Positions 9,457 through 18,931 are shown, counted from the first letter of the stretch. The stretch is 64,000 nucleotides of DNA from Paenibacillus bouchesdurhonensis (GCF_900155685.1 NZ_LT732548.1:2748294-2812293); one strand, 5' to 3'. The notes: generated from the letters alone by a model not told the origin. Numbers and translations: made by a program.

Positions 9457-10710
9457 ATGGCAGTTTTTGCAGAAGAAATCGTAGCATGGTTAGAAGAAGC
9501 GGAGCAGCAGGTCGCTGAACAATTCCGCGTGATTGATCGAATTGTCGACCGGAATCAGTGGAAGGTGATCGAAGCCTTCCAGCGGCATCAGGTAAGTGAT
9601 TATCATTTCGCAGGCTCTACTGGATATGGCTATAATGATCGCGGACGTGAAGTGCTTGATCTTGTGTATGCCGATGTGTTCGGCGCCGAGGCGGCTCTGG
9701 TGCGTCCGCATTTTGCGTCCGGCACGCATACGATTGCTACGGCGCTATTTGGTGTACTTCGTCCCGGGGATGAATTGCTTTACATATCCGGCACGCCGTA
9801 TGATACCCTTCACAAAGTCATCGGAGAACCCGGTGATGGCACGGGCTCGCTGCAGGACTTTGGCATTCGCTATGACGAGGTTGCACTGCTAGAGAACGGC
9901 GAGATCGATTGGGATAGTGTGAAGGCAAAGCTGAACAAGCGAACAAAAGTGATCGGGATTCAAAGATCACGCGGCTATGACTGGCGAGATTCCTTTACGG
10001 TCGCTCAGATCGGTGAAATGGTTCGTAAGGTAAAGGAAATGAGGTCGGATTGCATTGTATTTGTTGATAATTGCTACGGCGAATTCGCTGAGGAGTTGGA
10101 GCCGACGCAGGTAGGTGTCGATTTGATGGCGGGGTCTTTAATTAAGAATCCGGGCGGCGGACTAGCCGAGACGGGCGGTTATATTTGCGGCCGCACTGAT
10201 TTGGTGGAACTCTCTTCCTATCGATTGACCGCACCGGGCATTGGCGGGGAAGTAGGAGCGATGCTAGGGACGACTAGAGGTATTTATCAAGGATTGTTCC
10301 TGGCCCCGACGACGGTTGGGCAAGCGGTGAAGGGGAGTATTCTGGCCGCTGCCGTGTTTGAGCGTGCCGGATTCGAGAGTCGCCCGCGCTGGAATGCAGA
10401 TCGCACGGACTTGATTCAGGCGATTGCATTCAGCGGCCCGGAGCAGCTGATTGCTTTTGTACAAGGGATTCAGCGCGCCGCGGCTGTGGACGGCTACGTT
10501 GTGCCGGAGGCCTGGGACATGCCGGGGTACGAGCATCCTGTAATTATGGCGGCAGGCACCTTTATTCAAGGGGGCAGCCTGGAATTGTCTGCAGACGCTC
10601 CTGTACGCGAGCCCTACATCGCCTACATGCAGGGCGGATTAACCTACTCACACGTCAAATTCGGCCTATTAACGGCCTTGCAAACGATGAAGGATCGAAA
10701 TTTATTATAA
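9457..10710 (+). CDS. PLP-dependent lyase of the methionine gamma-lyase / aluminium-resistance (YnbB) family
   Basis: A 417-residue fold-type I PLP enzyme. Supporting blocks are FAGSTGYGYNDRGREVLD near the N-terminus, a VFVDNCYGEF segment whose Asp should contact the PLP ring nitrogen, and SLIKNPGGGLAETGGY, whose Lys is the probable Schiff-base residue. Proteins at this locus are annotated as aluminium resistance or methionine gamma-lyase family; the true substrate is not proven. The ATG at 9457 has GGAGAG upstream. It lies between hflX and glnR, as ynbB does in B. subtilis. Confidence 0.88.
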   Translation: MAVFAEEIVAWLEEAEQQVAEQFRVIDRIVDRNQWKVIEAFQRHQVSDYHFAGSTGYGYNDRGREVLDLVYADVFGAEAALVRPHFASGTHTIATALFGVLRPGDELLYISGTPYDTLHKVIGEPGDGTGSLQDFGIRYDEVALLENGEIDWDSVKAKLNKRTKVIGIQRSRGYDWRDSFTVAQIGEMVRKVKEMRSDCIVFVDNCYGEFAEELEPTQVGVDLMAGSLIKNPGGGLAETGGYICGRTDLVELSSYRLTAPGIGGEVGAMLGTTRGIYQGLFLAPTTVGQAVKGSILAAAVFERAGFESRPRWNADRTDLIQAIAFSGPEQLIAFVQGIQRAAAVDGYVVPEAWDMPGYEHPVIMAAGTFIQGGSLELSADAPVREPYIAYMQGGLTYSHVKFGLLTALQTMKDRNLL

Positions 10711-10728
10711 GAAAACCTTACATGCTTG

Positions 10729-10757
10729 TTGACATGTCAGGTTATCTGACATAGAAT
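10729..10757 (+). promoter_or_regulatory. glnRA promoter with an embedded GlnR/TnrA box
   Basis: A -35 TTGACA (10729-10734) and a -10 TAGAAT (10752-10757) are separated by exactly 17 bp. Those 17 bp are TGTCAGGTTATCTGACA, a full match to the GlnR/TnrA consensus TGTNA-N7-TNACA. Binding there would block RNA polymerase, fitting autorepression of glnRA when nitrogen is plentiful. Confidence 0.9.
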
Positions 10758-10791
10758 ATTTTCGTGAAATATATGCGGAAGGTTGAGAGCG

Positions 10792-11202
10792 GTGAGTGAG
10801 GAGATTCGCAGAAACATGGCTTTGTTTCCGATCGGTATCGTCATGAAGCTTACCGATTTAACGGCTCGGCAAATTCGCTATTATGAGCAGCATCAATTGA
10901 TTATGCCGGCCCGTACATCGGGGAATCAGCGTCTTTTTTCATATAATGATGTTGAACGATTGCTTGAGATTAAGAAACTGATTGAGAGAGGCGTCAACAT
11001 GGTAGGAATCAAGCAGGTTCTTGCGCCTGTAGTTAAAGAATCTCAGGAAACTGCGGAAATGACGAAAGATACCGAACAGAAACGTAAAGAGCTGACGGAT
11101 TCAGAGCTTTATCGCCGGCTGAAGCAGGAGCTGGTAACTGGGAACAGAATGGGTCAGGTATCACTGATCCAAGGGGAGTTATCCCGCTTTTTCAAAATCT
11201 AG
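10792..11202 (+). CDS. glnR: MerR-family nitrogen repressor GlnR
   Basis: A 136-residue repressor that senses feedback-inhibited glutamine synthetase. The N-terminal winged helix is conserved (ALFPIGIVMKL, ARQIRYYEQHQLI, GNQRLFSYNDVERL). The C-terminal tail, which in GlnR controls dimerisation and GS contact, is also present. A GTG start at 10792 lies nine bases after GGAAGG and gives the usual N-terminus. It is followed by glnA after 22 nt and preceded by a promoter carrying its own operator. Confidence 0.95.
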   Translation: MSEEIRRNMALFPIGIVMKLTDLTARQIRYYEQHQLIMPARTSGNQRLFSYNDVERLLEIKKLIERGVNMVGIKQVLAPVVKESQETAEMTKDTEQKRKELTDSELYRRLKQELVTGNRMGQVSLIQGELSRFFKI

Positions 11203-11224
11203 AAATCGATAGGAGAGAGAGATC

Positions 11225-12553
11225 TTGAGTTATTCCAAAGAAGACATTTTACGCATTGCCAAAGAAGAAAACGTGCGATTTATCCGTTTGCAATTTACCG
11301 ATTTGCTCGGAACGATCAAGAACGTAGAAATTCCTGTCAGTCAATTGGAAAAAGCGCTTGATAACAAAATGATGTTCGACGGATCTTCCATTGAAGGATA
11401 TGTTCGTATCGAAGAATCCGATATGTATCTGTACCCGGATCTGGACACTTGGGTCATTTTCCCGTGGGTTGCCGAGGATCGTGTGGCACGGCTTATCTGT
11501 GATGTTTACATGACGGATGGCACTCCATTCTCCGGAGACCCGCGCAACATTTTGAAGCGAGCACTGAAAGAAGCGGAAGAAATGGGATATACCGCAATGA
11601 ATGTAGGCCCAGAGCCTGAGTTTTTCCTGTTCAAAACCGATGAAAAAGGCAACCCGACGTTGGAGCTGAATGACCAAGGCGGTTATTTCGACCTTGCTCC
11701 AACAGACCTGGGGGAAAACTGCCGTCGTGAAATCGTCCTCACCCTCGAAGAAATGGGCTTCGAAATTGAAGCATCCCACCACGAAGTAGCTCCGGGTCAA
11801 CACGAGATTGACTTCAAATATGCCGATGCGATCAAGGCGGCTGACCAAATCCAAACATTCAAACTCGTCGTTAAGACGATTGCTCGTCAGCATGGGTTGC
11901 ATGCGACCTTTATGCCTAAACCGTTGTATGGCGTGAGCGGCTCCGGTATGCACTGTCACCAGTCCCTATTTAAAGAGAAAGTGAATGCTTTCTATGACGA
12001 AAGTGATGATCTTGGCCTAAGTAAAGATGCCCGCCACTATATGGCTGGTATTCTGAAGCATGCCCGTGCGTTTGCAGCGGTAACGAACCCGACCGTAAAC
12101 TCCTATAAACGCCTTGTTCCAGGATATGAAGCGCCTTGCTACGTGGCATGGTCTTCCAGCAACCGCAGCCCGATGATTCGTATCCCGGCTTCTCGTGGAC
12201 TAAGTACTCGCGTAGAGGTTCGCAATCCGGATCCGGCAGCTAACCCATACTTGGCACTGGCTGTTATGCTTAGAGCTGGCCTTGACGGCATCAAGAACGA
12301 GCTGGAGCTTGTGGCTCCGGTTGATCGCAACATCTATGTGATGTCCGAGGAAGAGCTGATCGAGGAAGGCATCCCAAGCCTGCCGTCCGATCTCAAAGAA
12401 GCTTTAAACGAAATGGTCAACAGCGAAGTGATTTCCGATGCGCTTGGCGAGCACGCTCGCACGCACCTGTATGAACTGAAAGAGATCGAATGGGATATGT
12501 ATCGTACGCAGGTTCACGAGTGGGAACGCGATCATTACATTAGATTGTATTAA
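11225..12553 (+). CDS. glnA: Type I glutamine synthetase
   Basis: A 442-residue enzyme that makes glutamine from glutamate, ammonia and ATP. Signatures are FDGSSIEGY, the GPEPEFFLF metal-ligand segment, [12 protein letters not shown], the [13 protein letters not shown]-binding block and NRSPMIRIP. Length and sequence match the GSI-alpha form of Bacillales, which is controlled by feedback and by GlnR rather than by adenylylation. The start is a TTG behind an AGGAGAG site. It ends the glnRA operon at a strong terminator. Confidence 0.98.
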   Translation: MSYSKEDILRIAKEENVRFIRLQFTDLLGTIKNVEIPVSQLEKALDNKMMFDGSSIEGYVRIEESDMYLYPDLDTWVIFPWVAEDRVARLICDVYMTDGTPFSGDPRNILKRALKEAEEMGYTAMNVGPEPEFFLFKTDEKGNPTLELNDQGGYFDLAPTDLGENCRREIVLTLEEMGFEIEASHHEVAPGQHEIDFKYADAIKAADQIQTFKLVVKTIARQHGLHATFMPKPLYGVSGSGMHCHQSLFKEKVNAFYDESDDLGLSKDARHYMAGILKHARAFAAVTNPTVNSYKRLVPGYEAPCYVAWSSSNRSPMIRIPASRGLSTRVEVRNPDPAANPYLALAVMLRAGLDGIKNELELVAPVDRNIYVMSEEELIEEGIPSLPSDLKEALNEMVNSEVISDALGEHARTHLYELKEIEWDMYRTQVHEWERDHYIRLY

Positions 12554-12559
12554 TTTGAG

Positions 12560-12596
12560 GAATCCCCTGGCGCTATAGGCGTTGGGGGATTTTTGT
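12560..12596 (+). terminator. Rho-independent terminator after glnA
   Basis: An inverted repeat of about 11 bp (AATCCCC-GGCGC against GGCG-GGGGGATT) around a TATA loop, followed by TTTTT. Confidence 0.85.
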
Positions 12597-13083
12597 TGAG
12601 TTAGAACAGAAATAAACAGATATTCAATTCAACTTATAATTGTATTTCTTGTATCTAACCAGCCCACGATGCTGATCAAAGTGAATTTAGATGGTTTTCT
12701 TGTGGTTATCATGGGAATTAGGAGGTATAAGGCGGAAAAGCATTTTTAATTGCAAGGGATACAGTTTTTTGTAAAAAACATCTATTTCGTTCAAAAGTAA
12801 ATCCAGGAAATCCAGTTATTTAATTTGAACACAAAGAGTAAAGGAATCAAGATGCACAGCTTCGTATAACAAGCCTAGAAGAGAAAGAACCTCCAAGCTT
12901 CTATGATTCCTGGAACTATCCAGATTGGGCAATGGTAATTGCTGCAATATGAAATTGTGACAGAGGAGAGCATTTTGAGAATTATACCATTTCTAAAACA
13001 GGAAATTTCTGATAGCATGAAGTATAATAATATATTCTCATTTAAGGATAAATATAATAATAGAGCATGGACGGAATGGAGCG
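12597..13083. other. Stretch without an intact gene; small decayed coding fragments
   Basis: AT-rich, with no gene I can defend. One frame from about 12847 to 12955 reads like the end of a protein (includes SLEEKEPPSFYDSWNYPDWA), then stops. An overlapping 74-codon frame from 12939 starts MLQYEIVTEESILRIIPFL. Neither has a good ribosome site. I read this as remnants of a degraded locus. Confidence 0.35.
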
Positions 13084-13305
13084 ATGAAGATTCGGCTTAT
13101 TCGAAAAGTGATGTCTTCGATTATTATTCTGGTGCTGTTACTGACATCAGTATCATTTGCTGATAATAGCGGGAAATATATAGCTAATCCTTCCATCCTG
13201 TCTTCTGAAATGCTAGGCAAAGGATTGTCCGGGGATTTTAAAATTTATGTGTACATGGTAGATGGCTCGATCCTTGATCTTGAAATAAGTGCAGAGCAGT
13301 TTTAA
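13084..13305 (+). CDS. Short secreted hypothetical protein (possibly a truncated remnant)
   Basis: A 73-residue frame. The N-terminus is a good signal peptide: basic MKIRLIRK, then a hydrophobic SSIIILVLLLTSVSFA with an AxA-like cleavage site. The mature part would be only about 45 residues, with no family I recognise. An ATGGAGCG site lies close upstream. It may be the 5' end of a larger lost gene, since fragments lie just before it and a terminator follows. Confidence 0.4.
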   Translation: MKIRLIRKVMSSIIILVLLLTSVSFADNSGKYIANPSILSSEMLGKGLSGDFKIYVYMVDGSILDLEISAEQF

Positions 13306-13367
13306 AGTGGAGAAGAGTATGCTTTTCATCTTCAGGTAATTAATGAAAATAGCAAGGAGTTCGACGG

Positions 13368-13396
13368 ATGACAAGCTCGAGAGCTTGTCATTTTGT
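13368..13396 (+). terminator. Hairpin terminator before the sugar-sensing operon
   Basis: A perfect 10-bp stem ATGACAAGCT / AGCTTGTCAT with a CGAG loop and a short TTTTGTC tail. Confidence 0.65.
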
Positions 13397-13443
13397 CGTT
13401 CGCTAAAATGACCTCGTTGTCGAAATGATTCCATAAATCATCT

Positions 13444-13457
13444 TGCTAGCGCTTACA
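13444..13457 (-). promoter_or_regulatory. cre-like CcpA site upstream of the sensor operon
   Basis: Read on the minus strand the site is TGTAAGCGCTAGCA, close to the catabolite-responsive element consensus TGWAANCGNTNWCA with one mismatch. It lies 35 bp before the sensor gene. A second cre-like site lies before the transporter. Confidence 0.6.
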
Positions 13458-13491
13458 CTTGGAGTTAGGATAGTCATTGAGGTGAATAGGG

Positions 13492-14475
13492 ATGGACAAA
13501 AAATGGCTGGCCGCCGCAGCGGTCTTGATTGGCATACTTACATATCTGTTTATCGGCTTTGCGCACCATTCTGGCAAAATGAGCAGGATCGTAAAGGAAT
13601 TGCAAGGACATGAGGGCAATGAGACGAACCGCTATCATATCGTATTAATCGAGCAGGAGCGCTATCATCCGTATTGGGAGATGGTGGAGAAGGGTGCGGA
13701 ACAAGCTGCGGAAGAGTATGGGATCGATATCGAATTTGCCGGAGCCGTCCGCAATAATATGGATGAGCAGCTTAATTTACTGGAGAAAGCGATCGCCGCC
13801 CGGGTAGATGCGATTATTGTGCAAGGGCTGAATGAGGAGAAATTTACGCCGCTCATCGATAAAGCGGTGGCGCGCGGTATCCCAGTCGTGACGATCGATA
13901 CCGACGCACCGGATAGTAAGCGGCTCGCATATGTGGGAACGGATAATGTGGCGGCTGGCGAAAGCTTGGGACACCTTGTGGTGAAAAAGACAGGCGGATC
14001 GGGCAAGATCGGCGTCATTATCGGCAGCGACCTTGCCGAGAGCCAACTGCAGCGGCTGGATGGGCTAAGGCAGGTAGTGGAGCAGTACAGTGGACTAGAA
14101 ATTGTCGCGGTGCGCAGCTCCAATATTTCGCATATGGAGGCGATTCAACAGGCATCCGAGATGCTGCGCGAGCATCCGGAGATCAGTATCATGGTCGGCA
14201 CTAGTGCGACGGATGCACTAGGGATGTTGCAAGCCGCCAAAAGTTTAAAGCGCGATGAACTGACGATTATTGGTTTTGACAATCAGAAGGAGACTCTGGC
14301 CGCGATCCGCAGCGGCGAGATTCAGGCGACGGTGGCGCAGCAGCCTTATTTGATGGGCGGGACAGCGGTCAAGCTGCTTTATGATCACTTCCAGGGAGAA
14401 CCATTGCTTCCCGCCTACTACACGGAGGTTAAGGTGCTGGATGGCAGTAATGTGCAGGAGGGAGAGAGTCTGTGA
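13492..14475 (+). CDS. Membrane-anchored periplasmic-binding-type sugar sensor (XylFII-like)
   Basis: A 327-residue protein with an N-terminal membrane helix (about residues 4-26) and no lipobox. A RbsB-type sugar-binding domain follows, seen in RYHIVLIEQERYHPYWEMVEKGAEQA, DAIIVQGLNEEKFTPLIDKAV and VTIDTDAP. It is fused in layout to the kinase gene (4-nt overlap, GTGA). The order anchored binding protein, LytS-type kinase, YesN-type regulator, XylFGH is that described for the clostridial XylFII-LytS xylose sensor, where the binding protein hands the sugar signal to the kinase. I infer the same role here. The sugar is not proven by sequence. Confidence 0.8.
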   Translation: MDKKWLAAAAVLIGILTYLFIGFAHHSGKMSRIVKELQGHEGNETNRYHIVLIEQERYHPYWEMVEKGAEQAAEEYGIDIEFAGAVRNNMDEQLNLLEKAIAARVDAIIVQGLNEEKFTPLIDKAVARGIPVVTIDTDAPDSKRLAYVGTDNVAAGESLGHLVVKKTGGSGKIGVIIGSDLAESQLQRLDGLRQVVEQYSGLEIVAVRSSNISHMEAIQQASEMLREHPEISIMVGTSATDALGMLQAAKSLKRDELTIIGFDNQKETLAAIRSGEIQATVAQQPYLMGGTAVKLLYDHFQGEPLLPAYYTEVKVLDGSNVQEGESL

Positions 14476-15908
14476 CGATACGGAAGAAGCTGTTTATATT
14501 TATACCGCTACTGGTAATTCTGCTGAGTTCGGTTTCCTTCTTCCTGTTCGAGAGCGGCAAAACAGTGCAGGAAAGCTATCATTTAATGATGAACCGCATT
14601 TTACTATATAAAGAAGTATCTTATGAGGTCGGTGAGAATATGCGGTCGATGAACCGCTATATTATGCAAATGGATGCCGAGAGTATGCCAGAAGTAATCA
14701 AGCATCTGAATGCCGTAAAGGAGCTGCGCACCGAACTGGACAGTTTGGCGACAATTGGGCCAAGTGATTTGCCGCTAGTCACCTATCGAAATATTATCGA
14801 TACGTTTATTGAGCAGGCAGAGGGGATGATCGCACAAATCGATGCTCATGATTCAGGCATAATGGCTGGGCAGTATATCGAAGCAGAAAAGACGGAGCGA
14901 TTCATTCGCGAAGAGGCTCAGGCGCTTGTCGATCTTGAGTTGGAACAGTACAAGCCAATCTACCAAGAAATGATGTTTACTTCAGAGCGGTTGAATACGC
15001 TCGGTATTTTGCTCGTAATTACCGTGGCGGCACTCAGTATTCTGCTGGCACTTTGGCTTTCAAAGAGTATTACGGGGCCGATTCGCCGTCTTGTCGCCAC
15101 CGCCAAGCAAATTTCGAAGGGACGAATGGATACGAAGGTGCCAGAGAGTGACAACCATGATGAAATCAGCATTCTGTGTCGGGCGTTTAACGGGATGATC
15201 GATAACATCCAGCGGCTGATGGATGAAAATATGGACAGCTTGGAAAAGGATCGTCTCGTAAAAGAGCTGGAGCTGAAGACGCTGCAGAGTCAGATCAATC
15301 CGCATTTTTTATTCAATACGTTAAATTCGATTTCAAAGCTTGCATACATTGAAGGAGCAACAAGAACGAGCGATCTTGCCGTTTCCGTCTCCCGCTTGCT
15401 TCGGTACAATCTGCAAAAGCTTGATCAGGCGGTGCCGCTTCGCGAGGAGGTGGAGCATGTGAGCGAGTATTTGAATATCCAGAGAGCAAGATTCCGTGAC
15501 CGGATCGAATTCGTGATGGATATTGATGAACGGGCTCTGGATTGCATGATTCCGTGCCTAACATTACAGCCGATTTTGGAGAATGCATTCGTTCACGGGA
15601 TTGAGCAAATGGAGGCCGGGGCTATGTTAAGGCTCGGGATCAGCTATACCGAAGCCGGCATAGTGATCGAGATACGGGACAATGGCGTGGGAATGAGCAA
15701 GGAGACGGCGAATATGCTTCTCCAATCGATCCGTGAGGACTCGCCGCGTTATGGCGGGAGAAAGGGACAATCCACCGGGCTAGGCACGCATAATGTGTTC
15801 AAAAGGCTGCATCTATTCTTTGACGGGCAAGAGCGCATCGAGATCGAAAGCGCAGAGGGAACGGGAACCGCAGTGGTGTTCACCTTGCCCTTTCGCCTCG
15901 CGGCTTAA
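14472..15908 (+). CDS. LytS/YesM-type sensor histidine kinase
   Basis: A 478-residue membrane kinase. There is one helix near residues 8-26, an extracytoplasmic region of about 150 residues, a second helix near 178-200 and a HAMP linker. The His_kinase domain has QINPHFLFNTLNSI, where the His is the phosphorylation site. The ATPase has N box ENAFVHGIEQ and G boxes DNGVGM and GLGTHNV. The GTG start overlaps the stop of the upstream binding protein, so the two are translationally coupled. Its partner is the AraC-type regulator that follows. Confidence 0.93.
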   Translation: MTIRKKLFIFIPLLVILLSSVSFFLFESGKTVQESYHLMMNRILLYKEVSYEVGENMRSMNRYIMQMDAESMPEVIKHLNAVKELRTELDSLATIGPSDLPLVTYRNIIDTFIEQAEGMIAQIDAHDSGIMAGQYIEAEKTERFIREEAQALVDLELEQYKPIYQEMMFTSERLNTLGILLVITVAALSILLALWLSKSITGPIRRLVATAKQISKGRMDTKVPESDNHDEISILCRAFNGMIDNIQRLMDENMDSLEKDRLVKELELKTLQSQINPHFLFNTLNSISKLAYIEGATRTSDLAVSVSRLLRYNLQKLDQAVPLREEVEHVSEYLNIQRARFRDRIEFVMDIDERALDCMIPCLTLQPILENAFVHGIEQMEAGAMLRLGISYTEAGIVIEIRDNGVGMSKETANMLLQSIREDSPRYGGRKGQSTGLGTHNVFKRLHLFFDGQERIEIESAEGTGTAVVFTLPFRLAA

Positions 15909-16015
15909 TTGCGGATGATCTGCTCAGTGGCTAGGCGGCGTAAGCTAAATACGCTAAAGCTTAATCGGACATTTTTATATCAAAAAAAATGGGGATTAAA
16001 GTGGGGGAATGCAAA

Positions 16016-17596
16016 TTGTACACATTGCTTATAGCAGACGATGAAGCTCTTGAGCGTGAGGGGCTGGAGCTTATGATTCAGCATATGATGCCGGATACAT
16101 TTACGTTTCTTCATGCAGAGAACGGCAGAAGAGCCATTCAACTCGCCGAAGAAACAAGACCGGATTTTATTTTCATGGATATTAAGATGCCGGGCATTCA
16201 AGGGCTGGAGGCGGTGCGTGAAATTTTGGCCAAATACCCGATGACTAGAATCGTGATGATCACGGCTCATGATTATTTTACCTACGCCAAGGAAAGTCTG
16301 GCCTTAGGGGTTCGCGATTATTTGCTCAAGCCAGCCAAGCGGGAAGAGGTTCTGGACGTGCTCAAAACCTTGATCGATGAGACAGAGGAAGCACGGCGGG
16401 AGAGGAACGAGCGGCTGGACATGCAGGAGAGGCTGTCACAGCTCATACCTATCGCGGAGAATGAGCTATCCCTTATGCTGATGCTGGATTGCGTGCAGGA
16501 GCTGGAATTGTCGCAGCTTGCCAAGCTGTTGCAATTGGATTGGCGGAAGGGATATGCGATGGTGTTGTCATTTGCCCGGCATGCAGCTAAAGAATGGGAA
16601 GGATTTCAGCTTGTTAAAAGAGATGTCTACGAAGCCGTCAAACAGTTCGCGAAGCCGAATTTATCCTGTCTCGTCAGCCCTATGGTCGGCCATCAGATGG
16701 CGTTGTTCATTCCTTTTCAGCCTGGACAGTCAGGATACTACCAACGTGTCAGTTCTCTCGATTGGGGCGGGCGTATCAAAAAATGGGTAGAGGAACGCTT
16801 CGACCTGGCGCTCTCCGTCGGAATTGGTTCGATCCGGGAAGGCTGGGAAGGGATGAGCCGATCTTACCGGGAAGCGGTTCGCGTATGTGCGAATGATCAG
16901 GGTATCGTTAGCGTCCGGCATTATGATGATATTACTCTGAGCACGGGGCAGGAAATTATTTTCCAGGAGGAAGAGAAGAAGCTGCTGGATGCGCTTTTGC
17001 GGCAGGATAAGCTAGAGGTGTCGGAACGCTTTGCTCTATTCTGGGAACGGCTGACGCATAGCGAGCTTCCTGCTTTTCCGCAGCTGCGGGGAGAGGTAAT
17101 TGGATTGCTGCTGTACTTATGTCGGGGGGCGCAGTCAGGGGAAGGAACTGAACTAATCGCCTCGCTCAGTTCGTTCGAGGAACGGGAAGCGCTGCGGCAA
17201 TGCGCCCAAATGTGGCTGGATAAACTCATCGATGGATTAAAGGAAGAGAAAGATCGCAGCCGTTCTCATGTGCTGCAACGGGCACTGCTCTATATAGGCC
17301 AGAACTATAAAACGGATATTTCCATGGAGCAGAGTGCAGAGTACGTGAATCTCAGCCCTTATTATTTCAGTAAACTGTTCAAGCTGCACACGGGAGAAAA
17401 CTTCATTGATTACGTGACGCGGCTGCGTATCGATGAAGCCAAGAGACTGATTGGAGAGCAAAGCCTCAGCATGAAGGAAATTTGTTTTGAGATCGGATAT
17501 AATGATCCGAATTATTTCAGCCGGGTCTTCAAGCGAACGATGGGCATTACGCCCAGCGAATATCGTCAGCAAATCGAGAAGCCAAGCCCTTGTTAA
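16016..17596 (+). CDS. YesN-type response regulator with AraC DNA-binding domain
   Basis: A 526-residue regulator. The receiver domain at the N-terminus has LIADDEA, the phospho-acceptor Asp in FIFMDIKMPG and Lys in DYLLKPA. A middle region of unknown function follows. The C-terminal AraC/XylS double helix-turn-helix contains SPYYFSKLFKLHTGENFIDYV and GYNDPNYFSRVFKRTMGITPSEYR. I chose the TTG at 16016, which follows GGGGGA by seven bases and gives the standard MYTLLIADDE start. It probably activates the transporter gene downstream. Confidence 0.93.
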   Translation: MYTLLIADDEALEREGLELMIQHMMPDTFTFLHAENGRRAIQLAEETRPDFIFMDIKMPGIQGLEAVREILAKYPMTRIVMITAHDYFTYAKESLALGVRDYLLKPAKREEVLDVLKTLIDETEEARRERNERLDMQERLSQLIPIAENELSLMLMLDCVQELELSQLAKLLQLDWRKGYAMVLSFARHAAKEWEGFQLVKRDVYEAVKQFAKPNLSCLVSPMVGHQMALFIPFQPGQSGYYQRVSSLDWGGRIKKWVEERFDLALSVGIGSIREGWEGMSRSYREAVRVCANDQGIVSVRHYDDITLSTGQEIIFQEEEKKLLDALLRQDKLEVSERFALFWERLTHSELPAFPQLRGEVIGLLLYLCRGAQSGEGTELIASLSSFEEREALRQCAQMWLDKLIDGLKEEKDRSRSHVLQRALLYIGQNYKTDISMEQSAEYVNLSPYYFSKLFKLHTGENFIDYVTRLRIDEAKRLIGEQSLSMKEICFEIGYNDPNYFSRVFKRTMGITPSEYRQQIEKPSPC

Positions 17597-17613
17597 CCAG
17601 CAAGGGCTTTTTT
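17584..17613 (+). terminator. Rho-independent terminator overlapping the regulator stop codon
   Basis: A 9-bp stem AAGCCCTTG / CAAGGGCTT with an eight-base loop and a T run. The left arm includes the last coding codons of the regulator. It separates the sensor genes from the transporter. Confidence 0.85.
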
Positions 17614-17681
17614 GTTATCGTATTTTTGATTTCAATGAAAATAGATTAGAACAATAAAGTGCTATGAAAACGCGAAGGATG

Positions 17682-17710
17682 AATTTCATTACATCAAGCT
17701 GCAATTCATT
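17682..17710 (+). repeat. Two direct half-sites 20 bp apart, candidate AraC-type operator
   Basis: AATTTCATT (17682-17690) and CAATTCATT (17702-17710) share ATTCATT-like cores repeated at a 20-bp step, about two helical turns on one face. They lie 120-150 bp before the binding-protein gene. Such direct repeats are typical targets of AraC-family activators, so they may bind the upstream regulator. Confidence 0.4.
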
Positions 17711-17778
17711 GAAGATGGAGAGCAAAGAAGTGCAGGGAATCGTCCGTCCGCTGTGATTGATCGGATGCTAAGATTTGA

Positions 17779-17793
17779 ATGTAAGCGCAATCA
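17779..17793 (+). promoter_or_regulatory. cre CcpA site upstream of the XylFGH-type transporter
   Basis: ATGTAAGCGCAATCA matches the cre consensus WTGNAANCGNWNNCW at every fixed position. It lies 35 bp before the binding-protein start, so carbon catabolite repression of the importer is likely. Confidence 0.75.
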
Positions 17794-17827
17794 AGGCGAT
17801 TAATCAACGAAAAGGGGCGAAAGTAGA

Positions 17828-18931
17828 ATGAAAAAATACGGTCAACTTTTACGGATGAGCTTAGTGGCTATTATGTTGGCATCCTCACTTGTAGGCTGCA
17901 GCATTGTGTCGGATGGCAGTACCAGCACCAAGAACAACGCAGGGACAGAAAATAATACCGCAGGCAAAGATGAAGGCAAAATCGTCATTGGGCTATCGAT
18001 GGATACGTTAAAGGAAGAGCGTTGGCAGAAGGATCGGGATATTTTCTCGGCCAAAGTCAAAGAGCTCGGCGGCGATGTGAAGGTGCTGGCCGCGAACGGC
18101 GATGATGCCACGCAGCTTAGCCAAGCGGAGCAGTTGATTTCTCAAGGCGTTGACGTACTCGTTGTTATCGCGCACAATGCGGAAGCTACCGCGCCGATCG
18201 TAGAGAAGGCGCATAAAGAAGGGATCAAGGTTATTGCGTACGACCGCCTGATCAACAATGCCGAGGTGGATTACTACATTTCATTTGATAATGTCCGGGT
18301 CGGGGAACTTCAGGCCCAGGCCGTCATCGACCGGGCGCCGAAAGGCAATATCGTCTACATTGGCGGAGCTGATACGGATAATAACGCGCATATGTTCAAG
18401 ACGGGGGCAATGAACATTTTGAAGCCGCTCGAAGAGAAGGGCGATATTAGAATCGTATATGATCAATTCTCAAAGGATTGGAAGCCGGAAGAAGCTTTGA
18501 AAAACATGGAGAATGCGCTAACCGCCGTGAAGAATGATGTGCAGGGCGTTGTGGCGGCGAATGACGGAACGGCAGGCGGAGCGATTCAGGCCCTGACTGC
18601 ACAAGGCATGGCTGGCAAAATTCCGGTATCCGGTCAGGATGCGGATCTGGCCGCAGTGCAGCGGATCGCGGAAGGCACGCAGCAGATGACGGTGTATAAG
18701 CCGATTAAGTCGATCGCCACGAAGGCGGCCGAGATGGCCATGGCGGCAGCGAAAGGTGAAGACATTGCGACGGACACGACCGTATACAACGGCAAATTCG
18801 ACGTTCCGTCCGTTCTGCTCGATCCGATTCCGGTTAGCAAGGATGAGCTCTCCATTTTGATCGAAGACGGTTTTCATAAGCTGGAGGATGTCTACAAGAA
18901 CGTTCCAAAAGATCAGTGGCCGCAGCAATAA
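17828..18931 (+). CDS. xylF: Xylose-type ABC transporter substrate-binding lipoprotein (XylF)
   Basis: A 367-residue lipoprotein. The signal peptide ends in the lipobox LVGC, so the mature protein is lipid-anchored outside the membrane. A Ser/Thr/Asn-rich linker leads into a ribose-binding-type domain close to XylF: GLSMDTLKEERWQKDRDIF, VIAYDRLINNAEVDYYISFDN, VAANDGTAGGAIQALTAQG and SGQDADLAAVQRI. These residues line the sugar pocket in XylF. It is the first gene of the importer and the likely highest-expressed one. Sugar specificity (D-xylose or close relatives) is inferred from similarity. Confidence 0.9.
   Translation: MKKYGQLLRMSLVAIMLASSLVGCSIVSDGSTSTKNNAGTENNTAGKDEGKIVIGLSMDTLKEERWQKDRDIFSAKVKELGGDVKVLAANGDDATQLSQAEQLISQGVDVLVVIAHNAEATAPIVEKAHKEGIKVIAYDRLINNAEVDYYISFDNVRVGELQAQAVIDRAPKGNIVYIGGADTDNNAHMFKTGAMNILKPLEEKGDIRIVYDQFSKDWKPEEALKNMENALTAVKNDVQGVVAANDGTAGGAIQALTAQGMAGKIPVSGQDADLAAVQRIAEGTQQMTVYKPIKSIATKAAEMAMAAAKGEDIATDTTVYNGKFDVPSVLLDPIPVSKDELSILIEDGFHKLEDVYKNVPKDQWPQQ

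Noticed and set aside
12939-13163. Real gene in the 74-codon frame after glnA
   Set aside because: No ribosome site, no recognisable domain, overlaps another small frame; more likely debris.
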